NCBI GenBank assembly: GCA_006384855.1
Contig: VCJN01002223.1
Coordinates: forward strand, 62,001 to 126,000
Source of the DNA: Tetraselmis striata
Lineage: Eukaryota > Chlorophyta > Chlorodendrophyceae > Chlorodendrales > Chlorodendraceae
Length of the DNA stretch: 64,000 bases
Direction of reading: 5' to 3'
Shown: positions 8,282-20,045 of the stretch, piece by piece
Numbering within the stretch: the stretch's first letter is position 1
Layout of the letters: each line of letters starts with the position of its first letter
Notes under the pieces: generated by a model
Told to the model about the DNA's origin: nothing
What the model saw: the letters and a program-made list of their open reading frames with translations, nothing else
The model's database searches: none
Made by a program: the position numbers and the translations under genes

Positions 8282-11200
8282 TCACCGCAGGCTGGCGAGC
8301 AAGCGCTTGACAGCGCAGCTGCCGATGTCCTCCAGCGCGACGCGCCCCGCGCAGGACCAGCAGAGCGCCAGCAGCGCCGCCCACGCGCAGCCGGCCGCGC
8401 GCCCCGTCCAGCCCAGCAGCCCCCACAGCCCCGCCGCCGCGCGCGAGGCCGGCGCCTCGCCGTTGGGGGCCACGGGCGCGTGGTGCCAGCCGCCGCGCAG
8501 CGCGAGCACCGCGCACACGGCGGCCAGCAGGAGCTGCTGCTGGCGCTGGCTGGCCTTCAGGCTCGCCTGCAGCGCCGCCACCTCCGCCTGCGACTGCGCC
8601 AGGCCGCGCGACAGCTGCTTGCCGTCCGCGGCCAGCTTGCCCAGCTGCGAGTCCACGCTGCGCTCCAGCACCTGCACACACCGCCCGGGCGCGACGCCCC
8701 TCAGCCACGCCGCCCACCCCCCCCCCCCCCCTGGCCAAGCTGTGGCCGGACAAGGTGGACAACAGGGGGAAATCCCAACAGCTGCTGACCAAGCCATCCA
8801 TCTAAAAGGGCTTTCTTCAAACGGTTCAAACGAAGTCACCGGCGGCAACAAGGTGGGGCGAAATAAACCACGAGCTCGATCCATTACGACTCGAGGGCAA
8901 ATGAGGCAATGAACACGCCAGTACGGGTAATCGCCTCTTGTGCCCACACCATGAAGCAGTATTGCCTGACGGGAATAATCGAGGCCCCTCAGCCACGCCG
9001 CCGCCCCCCTTGGCCAAGCTGTGGCCGGACAAGGTGGACATCAAGGGGAAACCCCACCAGCAGTACTCCCTGCTGACCAAGCCATCCAAAAGCGCTATTC
9101 AAGCGTTTCGAATAAAGTCACCAGCGGCCGAGTGAAGGTGGGGCGAATAACCACGAGCTCGATCCATTACGACTCGAGGGCAAATGAGGCAATGGAAAAA
9201 TCAGTACGGCTAATCGCCTCTTGCGCCCACACCATGAAGCAGTGTTGCCTTATGGGAATAAGCGGGGAGAATCTGCAGCAGTAATGGCGTACAAAGGACC
9301 AGTTGAATCGTGTCCGCCGTTTCTGCAAGCATGAAGACACCCATGAAGGCATACAAAGGACCGCTCGCGAGGAAGCATCGGCGCAAGACATTATTGTGGG
9401 CCACTTCTCGCACCTGCAGGCTCTCCCGCACGGCGTCAAGCTGCTCCGTGACCTCCTCCACCTGCGCAGCAGACCTCTCGCGCTTCAGCGACAGGCCGCC
9501 GGTGTCCCCCCCAAGGGACAGCGGCACCCGCACCACAAGGGGCGGTGCACCCCCAGGGCGAAGCCACCACACCGCGCACCTGCTCCTCGTGCTCCATGAA
9601 GGTGAAGGTGATGTTGGACACGGCGTCCTTCATGTACTTCTTATTGTACACGCTGTCCAGCTTGAGCATCTTGAGCTCCTGCGGCGGCCGCAGCCGGGCG
9701 GCCCGGGCGGGTGTCAGCGGCGGAACTGGGCCGCGTGCTGCGGATCTTTGCAATACACCGACATGCCTACCCCAGCTCTTAATGCGACAGCCGACCACAT
9801 GGCGTGTTGTCCCGTATATTTGTGTTTCATTGGGGACTAGGACGGGGCGCGGCGGGGGGGGGGGGGGGGGGGTGGTCAAGAGGAGAAGGCCATCCGGAGG
9901 TCGTAGCATACCCTTCGGCATGGGTATGTCAGTCTTTACCCCCGGCTTTCAAAACATAGAGATCTGAGCTCCCTGAGTGGAGACTCAAGATGGTGCAGGA
10001 GCGCGACAGGGAGATCTGCCACGCTTTCATCTCTCCGGTTTTCATCTCTCGGAGGCCCCGCGGCATAAGGATCCGAGACATGAAAAGCCAAGCGTGGCAG
10101 ATCTCCCTCTCACACTTCGGCACCATCTAGAGTCTCTACTCGGGGAGCGGGAGGCCCCGCGGCGAGGCGGGCGCCGCACCTGCAGGAACATGTCGATGAT
10201 GGCGCTTGACCCGCGCGTGCCGCTCGTGGCGTAGTCCGCCATCTGGTCCAGGCGCGGCTGCATCGCCGCGGCCGCCGCCGCCGCCGCCGCCGTCGCGGCC
10301 GCGTGCGCGTTTTGGTTGCCGCCTGCGAGGTCGGCGCCCGGCGGCCGGCGGCGGCTCCTTCGCCGCGTTTCCCTCAGCGGCCGCGGGTGCCGCCCCAGGC
10401 GCGGGGTCCTTCGGCGACGCGACCGCCTCCGGCGAGGCTCCAGCTGCCCCCGCCCGGTCGCTCGCCTGCTCTGCCTCCCCGCTGCCCGCCGGCTCCCCGG
10501 CGCTGCCGGTCCCAGGCAGCTCGCCGCCCGCGTCATCGCCCTGGTCGCTGGGCGCGCCGCCCGCCTCCTCGCCTGCCGGACGCCAGCGCAAGCACGTCGG
10601 CGGCACCATGTAGGGGGCAAGCAGCACGGCAGTGTGTTCCTGTGGATGCACGCGCGGTGCGCCGCTCCTAGCTGGCAACGGCGGGAGTATACAGAGCTCC
10701 ATCACCAGGCATTCAAACAAGGTGTGTATATGGTGCATGCACGTGCTTTGTACGTACATGTCCGCATGTCCGCATCATGTACATGTACAATTACCTCTAT
10801 GCAACATGAAACATGTAAATGCATGTATAGGCATATGCCTGTTTTCCATGATCTCCAAGGACATGCATGACCTTGCCGAGAAAGACGGCATGCTTTCCCA
10901 GAGCGATTGTGGTACCCGGTGGGGCGCGCGATCTGCTCTCACCGTCAACGTCCCCACCATCGGCCGCCTCCCGCGCGCCCTCGGGCCCGGCCGGAGCCTC
11001 CCTCACCGCCGCCGGCTGGCCGCTGCCGCCGGAAACCGCGCTGGGCTCGGGCTCCGCCGCCACGGCCGTGTCCGCGGCATCGTCGCCCGCGGCGCCGCTG
11101 CCTCCGCCGCCGCCCTCGGCGCCAGTCGGGGCCTCGCGGGGCGCCTCCTCCGCAGGCAGCGGCCTCCCGCGCGCCGGCTCCTCCTTACCCGCAGCCGCTG

Positions 11201-14200
11201 CCTGCAACGGCTGCCCCTCTGCCGTCAGGTCCACTGCCCCCGCCGCCTCAGCCGCCGGCGCCTCCCCGCCAGCGTCCTCCCCGCCGCTCTCCGGGGGCGC
11301 CGCCTCGGGGGGCAGCGGCGGCGGCGGCTGCACACTAGGGTCGGTGTGCAGCGGCGGAGGCACGTGCGGCGGGCCGCCCACGGCCTCCAGCTCCTTCATG
11401 ATCTCCTCCGCCTTGGTGAGCCCAAAGACCTGCAAGGCCGCGAAAGGCGTCAGCGCGCAGCTGCTCAACCACCGCGCCAACCCCACCCAGCCAGCCCGGA
11501 CGCAGCAGACCAGAGGGTGTCGGAACTCAACCGCTGCAGTGCCACGCTGGCGGTTGGTGGTGGTGAGGAGGACAGCACCGGCGCGGCGCGTGTCATGATA
11601 TGGGCGGCTATTCGAGAGCAAATGGCAGCTCGGCTTGCGGAAGATGGAGGGAAAGCCTAGGACACACGCATAATACCCAATTATGGTCACAAAGGTGCCC
11701 CATGAGCTTGCAAGTTTGTATGGCCGGTACTACCCAGGAGTTTCATGCGCTCACATCTCCCCTCCCCCAGAAGAAAACACAACAACCTCCCGTCGGTTAA
11801 TATACGCTCTGTCTCGAGACATCAACTGCGTATCCCGAGGGGGACGACGCTAGCGGCGCCGCGCGCTTGGCGTCACGGGTGCTGGGGTATGGTAGAAAGA
11901 GCAGGGCGAAGAAGAACCTGCCTCTTAACCTACCACAGGCCAAATTTGGACAAACCTACGGCGAACATTCCTGAAGGTTGCCCGCAATACCAATGCGAGG
12001 CTTGTGATGCGGGTTCTTACGGGTGCGTCGCCACCTGTCACTACGGCTTAATGCCATTGGCGGGGCTCATTTACGCGCCTCTCGGTGGCCTGTCGCTAGC
12101 CCTTGATCGGCGCACTCAAGAGTATGGGGGTAAGCCCCCCCCCCCCCTCACCCGCACTTCATTCCCTACTCACTGCGTATCTGTATCGACGCACACAGCA
12201 GCCCAGCAGGAGCCCCAGGGCAGACGGATTCGCACCTGGATCTCGTTGATCGCGCAGACCTTCTGATTGCCGTAGTGCGACTCAAAGCGGATCTGCAGGT
12301 ACTTGGCCCACCGCTCCCAGGGCAGCCGGAACGCGTGCGTCCCACGCCGGTTCTCCGCAATCAGCTCCGCCAGCGGGTGCCACTCGCTGCCGTTGCGTGT
12401 CGCAGCGATCTGCGCCGCCGCCGCCGCCGCCGCGGTCAGCGGGCAAACCATCGGGGGTGGGAGCGGGGCAGAGAGGGGGAGGAGCGCAAGGGGGAAGGAG
12501 TGGGGAGGAGGGAGAGGAACGAGTGAGGAGGGAGATTGGGGGTGGGGAAGTTTTGTGGGGGGGGGGAGGGACCCCCGCCCGGCGCCGCACCTCCTGCGGG
12601 TCCCCGTGCAGCCGCGCTTCCCGGCTCAGCACCGTCATCGTCTTGATGCGCGCGCTATACATCTCCGAAACGCTCACCGTGATGGCCTCCACCTTGACGA
12701 CCTGCCCGCCCGCCACCCGCACACCGCAGCGCCCAGTCAGCCGGCGGCGCTCTTGGCGCGTAGTCCTCCCAAGCAGGGCTGAGTGGGGTGAGTTGAGGGA
12801 GGGGGCACCTGGGGCAGCTCAATCACGATCCAGAGCCCGTCCTTGGTGTTGCACTCGTTCTTGAGGTATGTGTCGGGGTCGTCCCGGAGCACCTGGCGCC
12901 ACGCAGGAGACAGAGGAGGGGTCAAGCTTGAGGGGAGAGCGCGCCGCCCAGCTGAGCTCACGTACCACTCCCTGCTAGCTGGCAGGGCCTGCATGATGGC
13001 GTCGGAGGGGAGAGCTGCGCGGCCTGTGGTCAGGGGGAGGGGGAGGGGGGGGAGGGGGGTTGTCGCCGCTCACCTCGCTGAGCCGCGTGGCCTCCGCGTT
13101 TGCCGCCAGCACCTTGGCGCCCATCTTCTTGGCAGCCATGTTCTCCATGTCCTGCTCCAGGCGCAGCTCCTCCCGCGGCGTGCCGTACACCGCCCTGGGC
13201 CCGCCGCCGCCGCCGCGCTCCTCGCCGTCGTGACCGTGCCCGCCGCCGCCCTCCGCCTTGTGCCGCAGGAAGCCGCCCTCCTGCAGCAGCGCCTGCCCGC
13301 GCCGCTTGGCCTCTTCCCGCTCCGCCTGGATGTACCTGGGTGCCGTGGGGCGCCGCCGCGCCGCTGCCAGCTCAGCAGCCGGCCAACGCCCTCGCTACCT
13401 CCGCATGCTCTCATTTCTGAACGTTTCTGCCATCTCGTCCATTGCAGAACGGCCAACCGCAGCAAACCAATAGTTACCCTCACACAACCATGTCAGTTTC
13501 CTAAGTAGATGAATAATCACAAATAATAACGCCATACAGTGAGCAGCAAGGCCGCGTACACATAAGGGAATCAACCATAACTGAGCTATGGACAAACAAC
13601 CTCAAATCTATACGAACGACAAGGGCATTCCCTGCTGCTCCATACTACCTGTACAAGCCACGTGATTTTTCATAAACATAATCAGAAATGACAAACATGA
13701 TAGACTCATGATAGTCCAGGCAGAAAGTATGTGCATAGTGGAGCAGCCAGTGTCCTTCCTCATTGTTTGGGAGCAAGGTTACCGTCCTTGCGATGCACGC
13801 CTGAATCCCCCCCCCCCCCCCTGGGGGGGGGGTACCCCTGCCCCCTCCACTCTTGTGCTCTGCTGGGCTGCGCGGGCAGGGGCATAGGGGTGTTGGTGAG
13901 GGGGGGAGGGGGTTGACGCACTCGTCCGGGTCGGGCAGCTGCCGAATGACCGGCTTGGGCTTGGGGGAGCGCGGTGGGGGGCGCGAGGGCGGCGCCAGCT
14001 GCGGCGCGGCGGGCAGCAGCAGCTCCAGCGCGCTGCACTGCTCGCCGAGGTCCATGCGGATGAGGCTGAGCTCGCCGCTGGAGATGCAGGTGCATACCAT
14101 GTCATCGCAGGGTAGGCCACCCAGCGGGCTGCGGGGGGAGGGGGGGGGTCAGGTGGTGCAGGGCGGCCATGCTGGTGGGGCAGCGCCAACCCGATGCTGC

Positions 14201-15056
14201 CTATCAGCAGGTGGTGGAGACACCCGACCGGGTGGTTGTGCAGCACAGCAGCTGAGAAGGAAAGGAATCGGGGAGCCGGGAGGCGTACTATGGGCTGGAG
14301 ACCAGACCGCCGCCACCTTCCGCGCCGCCTCCGCTGTCGCTTCCATCATGCGCCCCACCCCCCTGGGCATGGTCCCCAGCCACCTCCAGCGGCTGCCCCT
14401 CCCTAGCGGCGTCGCCCCCTGGGCTCGGATCCACACTACCCTGTGGCTGCGACTCAGTCACCCCCTCGCCCAGCGCGGGCCCGCCTGTCCCCGGTGCCAG
14501 GTCTGGCTGATCGCTGGCGTCGGCGTTTGTGGCTACATCTACTGGCGAGCTGCTGCTGGGGTCCGCGGCTCCGCCCTGCACCGTCGCGGGGGTGGGGGAA
14601 GGGGTCTTGGGGTCATATCTAAGTGCGTTGCACCTAGTGGTCGCAAATGGGCATTCGTGCAGTGGCGCAGCAAGCTCGGGATGCCCCTCCCGCAGCACAG
14701 CAACTGTATGCAGAGGAAAGGCAGGGGAGAGGGACGGGGCACAGCATCTGCTGCCCCAGCCCTACCTCAACAGCGCCCCCCGCTGCCGCACTCTCCTTGG
14801 ACGCCTCGACGCCTCCTGCTGGAGTGATGACACAGCAGCAGCGGCAGCCATGCACTAATCAGCTGTGCGGGGTGGCTGGGCGCGCCCCGTGGAGCGGAAG
14901 GGCGGGGGCGGGGGAGGCGGGGGGGGGGGGGGGGGGGGCACCTTGCTCGGTGGCCTTGGCGAGCAGGGGCCGCGCCGAGAGGAAGATGAGCAGGAACAGC
15001 GGCAGCACGACGCGGAGTGGGGCGGGCGCACGGCGCCGTCCGGCGGTGGTGGCCAT
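8282..15056 (-). CDS. Mid-SUN domain membrane protein (SLP1/SUCO type), ~17 exons
   Basis: Coding exons on the minus strand: 15056-14942, 14815-14766, 14575-14317, 14251-14224, 14128-13918, 13867-13836, 13500-13399, 13335-13074, 12892-12809, 12701-12591, 12409-12236, 11429-10943, 10572-about 10440, 10322-10180, 9678-9580, 9461-9414, 8671-8282. Phases agree at all junctions except around 10440-10322, where the donor is unresolved. The protein (~900 residues) begins with a basic head and signal anchor (MATTAGRRR, then LPLFLLIFLSARPLL). An acidic low-complexity lumenal part follows, then the SUN core: DMENMAAKKMGAKVLAAN, DTYLKNECNTKDGLWIVIEL, EMYSARIKTMTVL, WAKYLQIRFESHYGNQKVCA and INEIQVFGLTKAEEIMKEL. 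Next come a low-complexity linker, a coiled coil and C-terminal hydrophobic segments. This order is that of mid-SUN proteins of the ER and nuclear envelope, linked to protein folding or membrane tethering. An upstream in-frame ATG (MAFHISRRRC) is an alternative start. Family sure; exact role inferred. Confidence 0.85.
8695..9262. repeat. Tandem duplication of ~285 bp inside a SUN-gene intron
   Basis: Two copies, about 8695-8978 and 8980-9262, share CCCCTCAGCCACGCCGCC at their starts, AAGCTGTGGCCGGACAAGG, CTGCTGACCAAGCCATCCA, CGAGCTCGATCCATTACGAC and CACACCATGAAGCAGT. They differ by scattered changes and small indels. Both lie in the intron between exons 9461-9414 and 8671-8282. They do not contain an exon, so the duplication lengthens the intron without altering the protein. 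Confidence 0.7.
9967..10147. repeat. Long near-perfect hairpin in a SUN-gene intron
   Basis: The left arm (about 9967-10050) and right arm (about 10066-10147) are reverse complements with few mismatches. Shared parts include GAGACTCNAGATGGTGC, AGGGAGATCTGCCACGCTT and TTTTCATNTCTCGGA. A loop of roughly 17 nt (GGCCCCGCGGCATAAGG) separates them. It sits in the intron between exons 10322-10180 and 9678-9580. It may be a foldback MITE or a hairpin-RNA precursor; green algae are known to have long-stemmed miRNA precursors, often intronic. Confidence 0.6.
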
Positions 15057-16017
15057 CGAGCGAGGGCGGGAGGAGAACGGGGAGGATGGTCTTGCGCTTG
15101 CGCCACAGCGGCGGCGACTGATATGGAACGCCATCTGGGCACTGTTGTGCCCGCGACGTGGCTCCGGGAGACCGTAAGCGGTGCGGCGCTCGCTACCGCG
15201 GCTGGGAAATTGACGCCGCCCCTCAACGCGGAGGCCCTGCTCTGCCCGGCGGGTCGGCCACGCAAAGCACGTGTACCCGTAGTACACCCTGTGATATTTT
15301 TCACCGGCGCCCGCGAGGACCGTGGCGCGCGCGCGAGCGACACGTCCAGCTCCCGGACTCCTCTAGGGCGGCAGAGGGCCTCGGATGGGGCAGACGTGAA
15401 ACAGGGGTCGCTTCCTGTCACGAGTAGTCGCTGGCCACTCCTACTCGCCGCCGCCGCCTGCTGCTCCGTCCTGCCACCCAGCACTGCTGCGAATCGTTAC
15501 CGTCATCGCGCCCGTCGCGGCGAGGGCTGCATACGGTGCAGGATGAGTAGCCGTCCAGTGCGCTTGGCCATCCCTCAAACGATTTCTCGAGGGAGTTCGT
15601 TACACGGGGACTGCTCGTCAGTCCAGTAGAGACTAGTATAACTTTTTGGTTAATACAGGGAGAGCGTCAAGAGAATGCATGGAAAGTACTGGGGAAGGAA
15701 AAAGCCTACCTTTAAGCAGAACCCTCTTAGCGCCGTCAGTCTAGTCGCTACTACCTGGTACGAGTACTGTAGTCGCTACGTACTGCTAATCTGCTCCGGT
15801 GCTGATGTTTATTGATAGCGCAAACTTCACCGTCAATATAAATAATTTTACAGTAGGGCTTTCACAAAAGCGCACTACAAACAGAACTATAACGGCAACT
15901 ATGAAAGGTTGCCAGCAAAAGAGAGACATAAGCCTGAAACCAACGTCGAGCAGGAGGACAGGGAGCCAAGAACCAAGAAGGAGCCGAGGGAATCACGAAG
16001 TCACCGTCAATATTGGT
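15057..16017. other. Intergenic region between the SUN gene and the repeat array
   Basis: Bases 15057-15500 are GC-rich and form the 5' region of the SUN-domain gene. The remainder becomes more AT-rich and carries two TAGTCGCTA words (15742-15750, 15770-15778). No convincing gene was found on either strand. The array begins at the CGCTATTTTTA word at 16018. Confidence 0.4.
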
Positions 16018-19000
16018 CGCTATTTTTATCGTACGCGTGACGCCGTCACGGATGTCACACCTCGGCCACCTGCCGTAAAGTACCTCGCCGTCACGGATGT
16101 GACCTGCCCTAGTTTAGAGCATGTCCTTTGCGCGAAAATATCAAGATATTGTCGTGCAAACTGCCATTTGCGTTAGGCAATATCAGCGCTGCTGGGGTCC
16201 TGCTCGATATTGCGTAACGCAACGCCCTGATGCGCCCTGCTGCCGAGGTTCTGGCTTGATATCGCAGCCGTCATCACCTGTGCTGACGGCTGCCACTCGT
16301 CCTCCGTATTGCGCTTGGGCGCGCACTACCCGTCTTGTGCCACGCGTACTACTTGGGTGGTTTGTGTCATTCGGGTGTTGCTACTGGGTGCCCGAGCGGC
16401 CATACCGCAGCATCATCCAATACCGCGTTCCGCGATGGTGGACGACACGCTGCTCGTGCCGTGCCGCATTGGCAAGCGATGGTTGCGGCACATCTTGACA
16501 CGTACGAAAACGTTGCAGAGGAGCTTGTCGCAAGACTTCCCTCACTGGCGCAACCGGTAGGCAATCGTCAGGTAACTTCAAAGCGCGCGGCAGTATTTGC
16601 CCCCCCCCCCCCCCCCCCCCCCCACCTCCTCTCGATCCCGACTTGGCCCGCGACGTTTGTGCGCCGTTTGTGCACTGCGTATTGTCGCGCCGTGAAGAGG
16701 CGCACTTAACGATTATTGACCCGGCCGAATATGGTTCCCGGCCGCGAATTTCACGTTGGCTGCCATTCTCAGCACGCGCGGCTTGCGCTGCTTATAGCCG
16801 CACTGAACCCCCCCCCCCCCCCCCCCCGCACACACACACACACACATCCACACAGCCCAAACTACTCCAACTTGCGCGTATAGACATGATTGCTATCTCT
16901 TCCGGACTATCCATGCACTTTGCTCCACTAGGCCTGCCTGACACCCCCCTCTCCCCCGCCCCCTCTCTCCCCTTGCTCTAAACATAAACTCAAGGCTGCT
17001 CTGGCTCTACGCCCGAGCACAACCAGCAAGTTGCAGCGCGCGTAGATGCAACTCTCCTGCCTACAAGCAGGTGCGCGCCTGGTGTGTGCTTGGAGGCACA
17101 GGGGAGGGGACTGCGTAGTCGGCTGTGAGGAATAGCCGCACGCCATGTTGCATGCTGCTGCCGCAGCGTCGGACCAGCCGGCTGGGGTGCACAGGGGCCG
17201 TGCGCAGATGCAGCGTGCTTGACGCCATGATGCCCCGACGCCCCCGTTGGTGCGTCGTCCAGTTAGGGTAATGGCAATGGGGGAGGAACAAGGGCTTGTC
17301 ATGGGCATTCAGGCAGACTGCGGGACTTAGTGTCACTGAATCAACTGCAATAGATGCAGTTGCTACCGTAGTGCAATCATGATGCTGGACATTCGTTTGG
17401 ACGGTAGGGCCGCAGCGACGCCGGCCTGCAGCTGCGCCGTCTTGCCGCGGTGCAGGTGCACACTCGCGCAATGTGTGTAGTATTTGATAGTGGTGCCACA
17501 CATTGATTGCATGGAGGGGATTGCATGCGTGACAGGGTGGGGGGGGGGGGGGGGGGAGGGGGGGGGGGGGGGGGGGGGCTAACGAGTGCATGGCAGGTGC
17601 TGGCGGCAGGGCAGGTGGCGTCGCAAGCGCAGCCGCTGAGGAAGCAGCATGCAGGCACTACAGGAAGCATTGTAGGTTGGGAGCAGCAGTGCGGTGGTTG
17701 GGATGGCGCCGGACTAGTATTGGCAGGCTTTAGTACTGGCAGCATGACTAGATTATAGCTAGCAATGTGTAATAAAACGCATGGCGATACTTGGCCTATG
17801 CTGGGCTGCGCAACTTCTGCACATTGCGTACGCCACTGCACCAGCGCCTCCCAGTGAGCGTGCAATACATTCTGAGGTCCATGTTGGGCTACACTGTAGG
17901 GGAAGTGCATGTGTGGGATGGCTGGGCTGGGCAGTATTTGCAGAAATGACGCAATAAACTTACACCATTTTAGTGACCTAGCTAATGTCGGGCATCTCCC
18001 CCTTTTTGAGGCGTGTGCCACACTTATTCAAACGGTCCGTCTCTTGGCAGTTGTCAAAGGCTTTTGCTACGTCGATGCCTTCCTTCCCTAGGCGTTGTGC
18101 TGTAGCATCTACAATGTCAATGATTGTGCGTCTGCGCGATAAATGCTTCCTTCCACTGCAAGACGCTCTATAGGCCTTGCACTTTGGATAAGCATTCGGG
18201 CTGGCAATCATTGTCTGTACTGATGGCTTTTGCACTGTCTGTTTTGTTCCGTTGGGAAATAACATCTATTTGGGTGCCATAATTCCACTCTGTGTACAAT
18301 CCTGACACAGTTTTGACATCCGTACGCATTCGACAAAGATTTGCTCGGACCTCCGCAGGTAGAGAATAGTAATCGCTGTGTTGTGATGCAGACTGCGGAG
18401 CTTGCGCCGGCCGCGGTGCTGTGCCATGTTGGGCCACAGTGGTCGCCAGATGGGGCACCTGTACTGGTCCCACTAGCGGAGGACGGGTGGCCGTTGATGG
18501 CCTCGCCTCCGCCTATGCCAAACGGGAGGGGAGAAGGGGAGGTAGCATATTACGGAGAAATAAGCGTAAAGGCGAAGCTTAATAGACATACATGTACGGC
18601 GCACACCACTAGTAAAATATGTGCTTCGGAGGTTCAATGCGTACCTGGTCATTGCCGGGAGCACCAAGCTGCTCAGCTACGAGCTCCAGTGCCGTATTTA
18701 CAGCAGCTTGAATTCACGTAGAGTAGTGTGGGCGCGATGGGCGGCTCTATCCTATGCTGCTCTAGAATCCATTTGGAATTGGAGGTTGTCCATCATGCTC
18801 TAAAATGCAGATTGCATTACCTTGTCTCTGTCCCCTACCTTTGTTAATATGTCCCTCAGAATAGTGACATTGCAATGTGAGAGAATTATGTGTATGCAAA
18901 GCTTTAAAGCTAATTGATGGAGGTTGCGCACCTGGTGGATTCGGCAGACCATATCTGGTAGGGCATGGAGAGATTCAGCAACATCCGGCGCAAATTCCTC

Positions 19001-20045
19001 CACTGTAGGCCCCACACAGTTGTTCGCAGAGGAAACCAAATGCTCAGCAAGATCGTTTGCATATTGTTTATGTGCCTGTGTTCTGAATACTGCCATATGA
19101 AAGAGGGTGGTCACTGAGCCCGGATCGAAGCGCCAACCCTTTCCTGAAATAAAAGTGCAAATATGATGTGGCGGTAACAACCGAGGCATAGTTCTAGTCA
19201 GCAAAAAACTGTCATATGGTAAAAAATGGATGGAGTACATGTACATGCAATCCCGGCATGCAGAGGGACCTACTGCGCTCCACAAATATGTTGACAGTGA
19301 AAAGCTCCTGCCGGTCGCAAGTGTGGTCGCCTGCGCAGTTGCAAGCATCTCCCTGCCTATAGACCTATAGAGCGGTTTGATTTCCCAGATTGCATCGCCT
19401 TGTCACCTCTCCGCGGTCCATCGAATTGTCGGCTTGTTATCTATCAGTTGCCACCAAGCAGCAAGAAGGGAGAAAATTCGTACAAAATTAAACTCATACA
19501 TTATTTCAAGGATAGGAAGCATAAGTGCATACATTGTCACAAGGGTGGTAAGGCGGAAAGCTAGATAAGCGCGAACCTACGCTAGGCCGATACTTACATA
19601 TTGCCTGATCGGCTGCGTTTCGCAGCCCCCAGCATGGCTTGCGACTGCTGCGATATCCGTGATAGTCATAGGGCAGCTTTCTTGCTCTTTACATTCCTGC
19701 GATCCTTCTTCAGACAATGAAGGCGGAACTCATCCATAGCCTCCGGCAGCCTTCCGCCGTATGATGAATCCTGTGGCACAAGTCGCTATATTCCCGCGCG
19801 GATGGTATTCGCGATTTCAGTATTAGGCGGTAGCGACTATGCATGTACTACTACACGCAATTTTTAAAAGATTTAGACATAGGCGACGTATACGTATATA
19901 TATGATAATCCGCGCGCGCGCGGCTTCTGCTCGTACGAGATATCAGAAGCGGGCGTCACGGTGTTTGGCGCTCGTCACGGATATCGATGGCCGTGACACG
20001 GCCGGTACGGGAGTGACATATGCCCCTTGCATGAGGATAGGAACA
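16018..20045. repeat. Array unit 1
   Basis: The first unit. It differs from the others by GTAGGT instead of GTAAGT at the putative first donor of the minus ORF, by a CTGCAG site changed to CCTCAG in the 182-codon frame, and by an altered internal copy of the junction word (CGCAATTTTTA). Its poly-C tract (about 16600-16621) and poly-G tract (about 17539-17578) are among the longest. Confidence 0.85.
17978..19348 (-). mobile_element. Crypton-like ORF of unit 1 with GCR1_C-like domain
   Basis: Minus-strand coding-like pieces in order. First, a possible exon from about 19348 ends at a GTAGGT/GTAAGT donor near 19273. A large exon starts near 19143, after TTTATTTCAG, with KGWRFDPGSVTTLFHMAVFR and a helical continuation to a GTAGGG donor near 18838. 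A 62-nt piece (18706-18645) encodes LELVAEQLGAPGNDQ. The next exon, from 18458, begins VPHLATTVAQ. That last part has DVKTVSGLYTEWNYG and, in the neighbouring frame, KPSVQTM and GRKHLSRRRTIIDIVDA. Together these follow the GCR1_C pattern (TV..L..EW..G..PSV, then R..YSRRR.IID) known from Crypton transposons and Gcr1-like factors. The frame changes within the domain in every unit, and the phase into the 62-nt piece is unresolved. No tyrosine recombinase core (HxxR...Y) was found. It may be a non-autonomous or decayed Crypton, or a domesticated DNA-binding gene. Confidence 0.5.

Noticed and set aside
10136-10759. Long minus frame at 10136-10759 as a single exon
   Set aside because: The acidic first part fits exon 13 of the SUN gene, but past about 10340 the frame becomes arginine/glycine-rich and the neighbouring frame (GGNQNAHAAAT onward) fits better, so an intron is assumed.
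12440-12575. Purine-rich plus-strand tract as a separate regulatory element
   Set aside because: It is the complement of a pyrimidine-rich stretch inside a SUN-gene intron just upstream of an acceptor, which explains it.
16121-16498. 125-codon frame repeated in every array unit (plus strand)
   Set aside because: Conservation across units only reflects recent duplication. The frame lacks recognisable motifs and begins amid overlapping frames of equal length.
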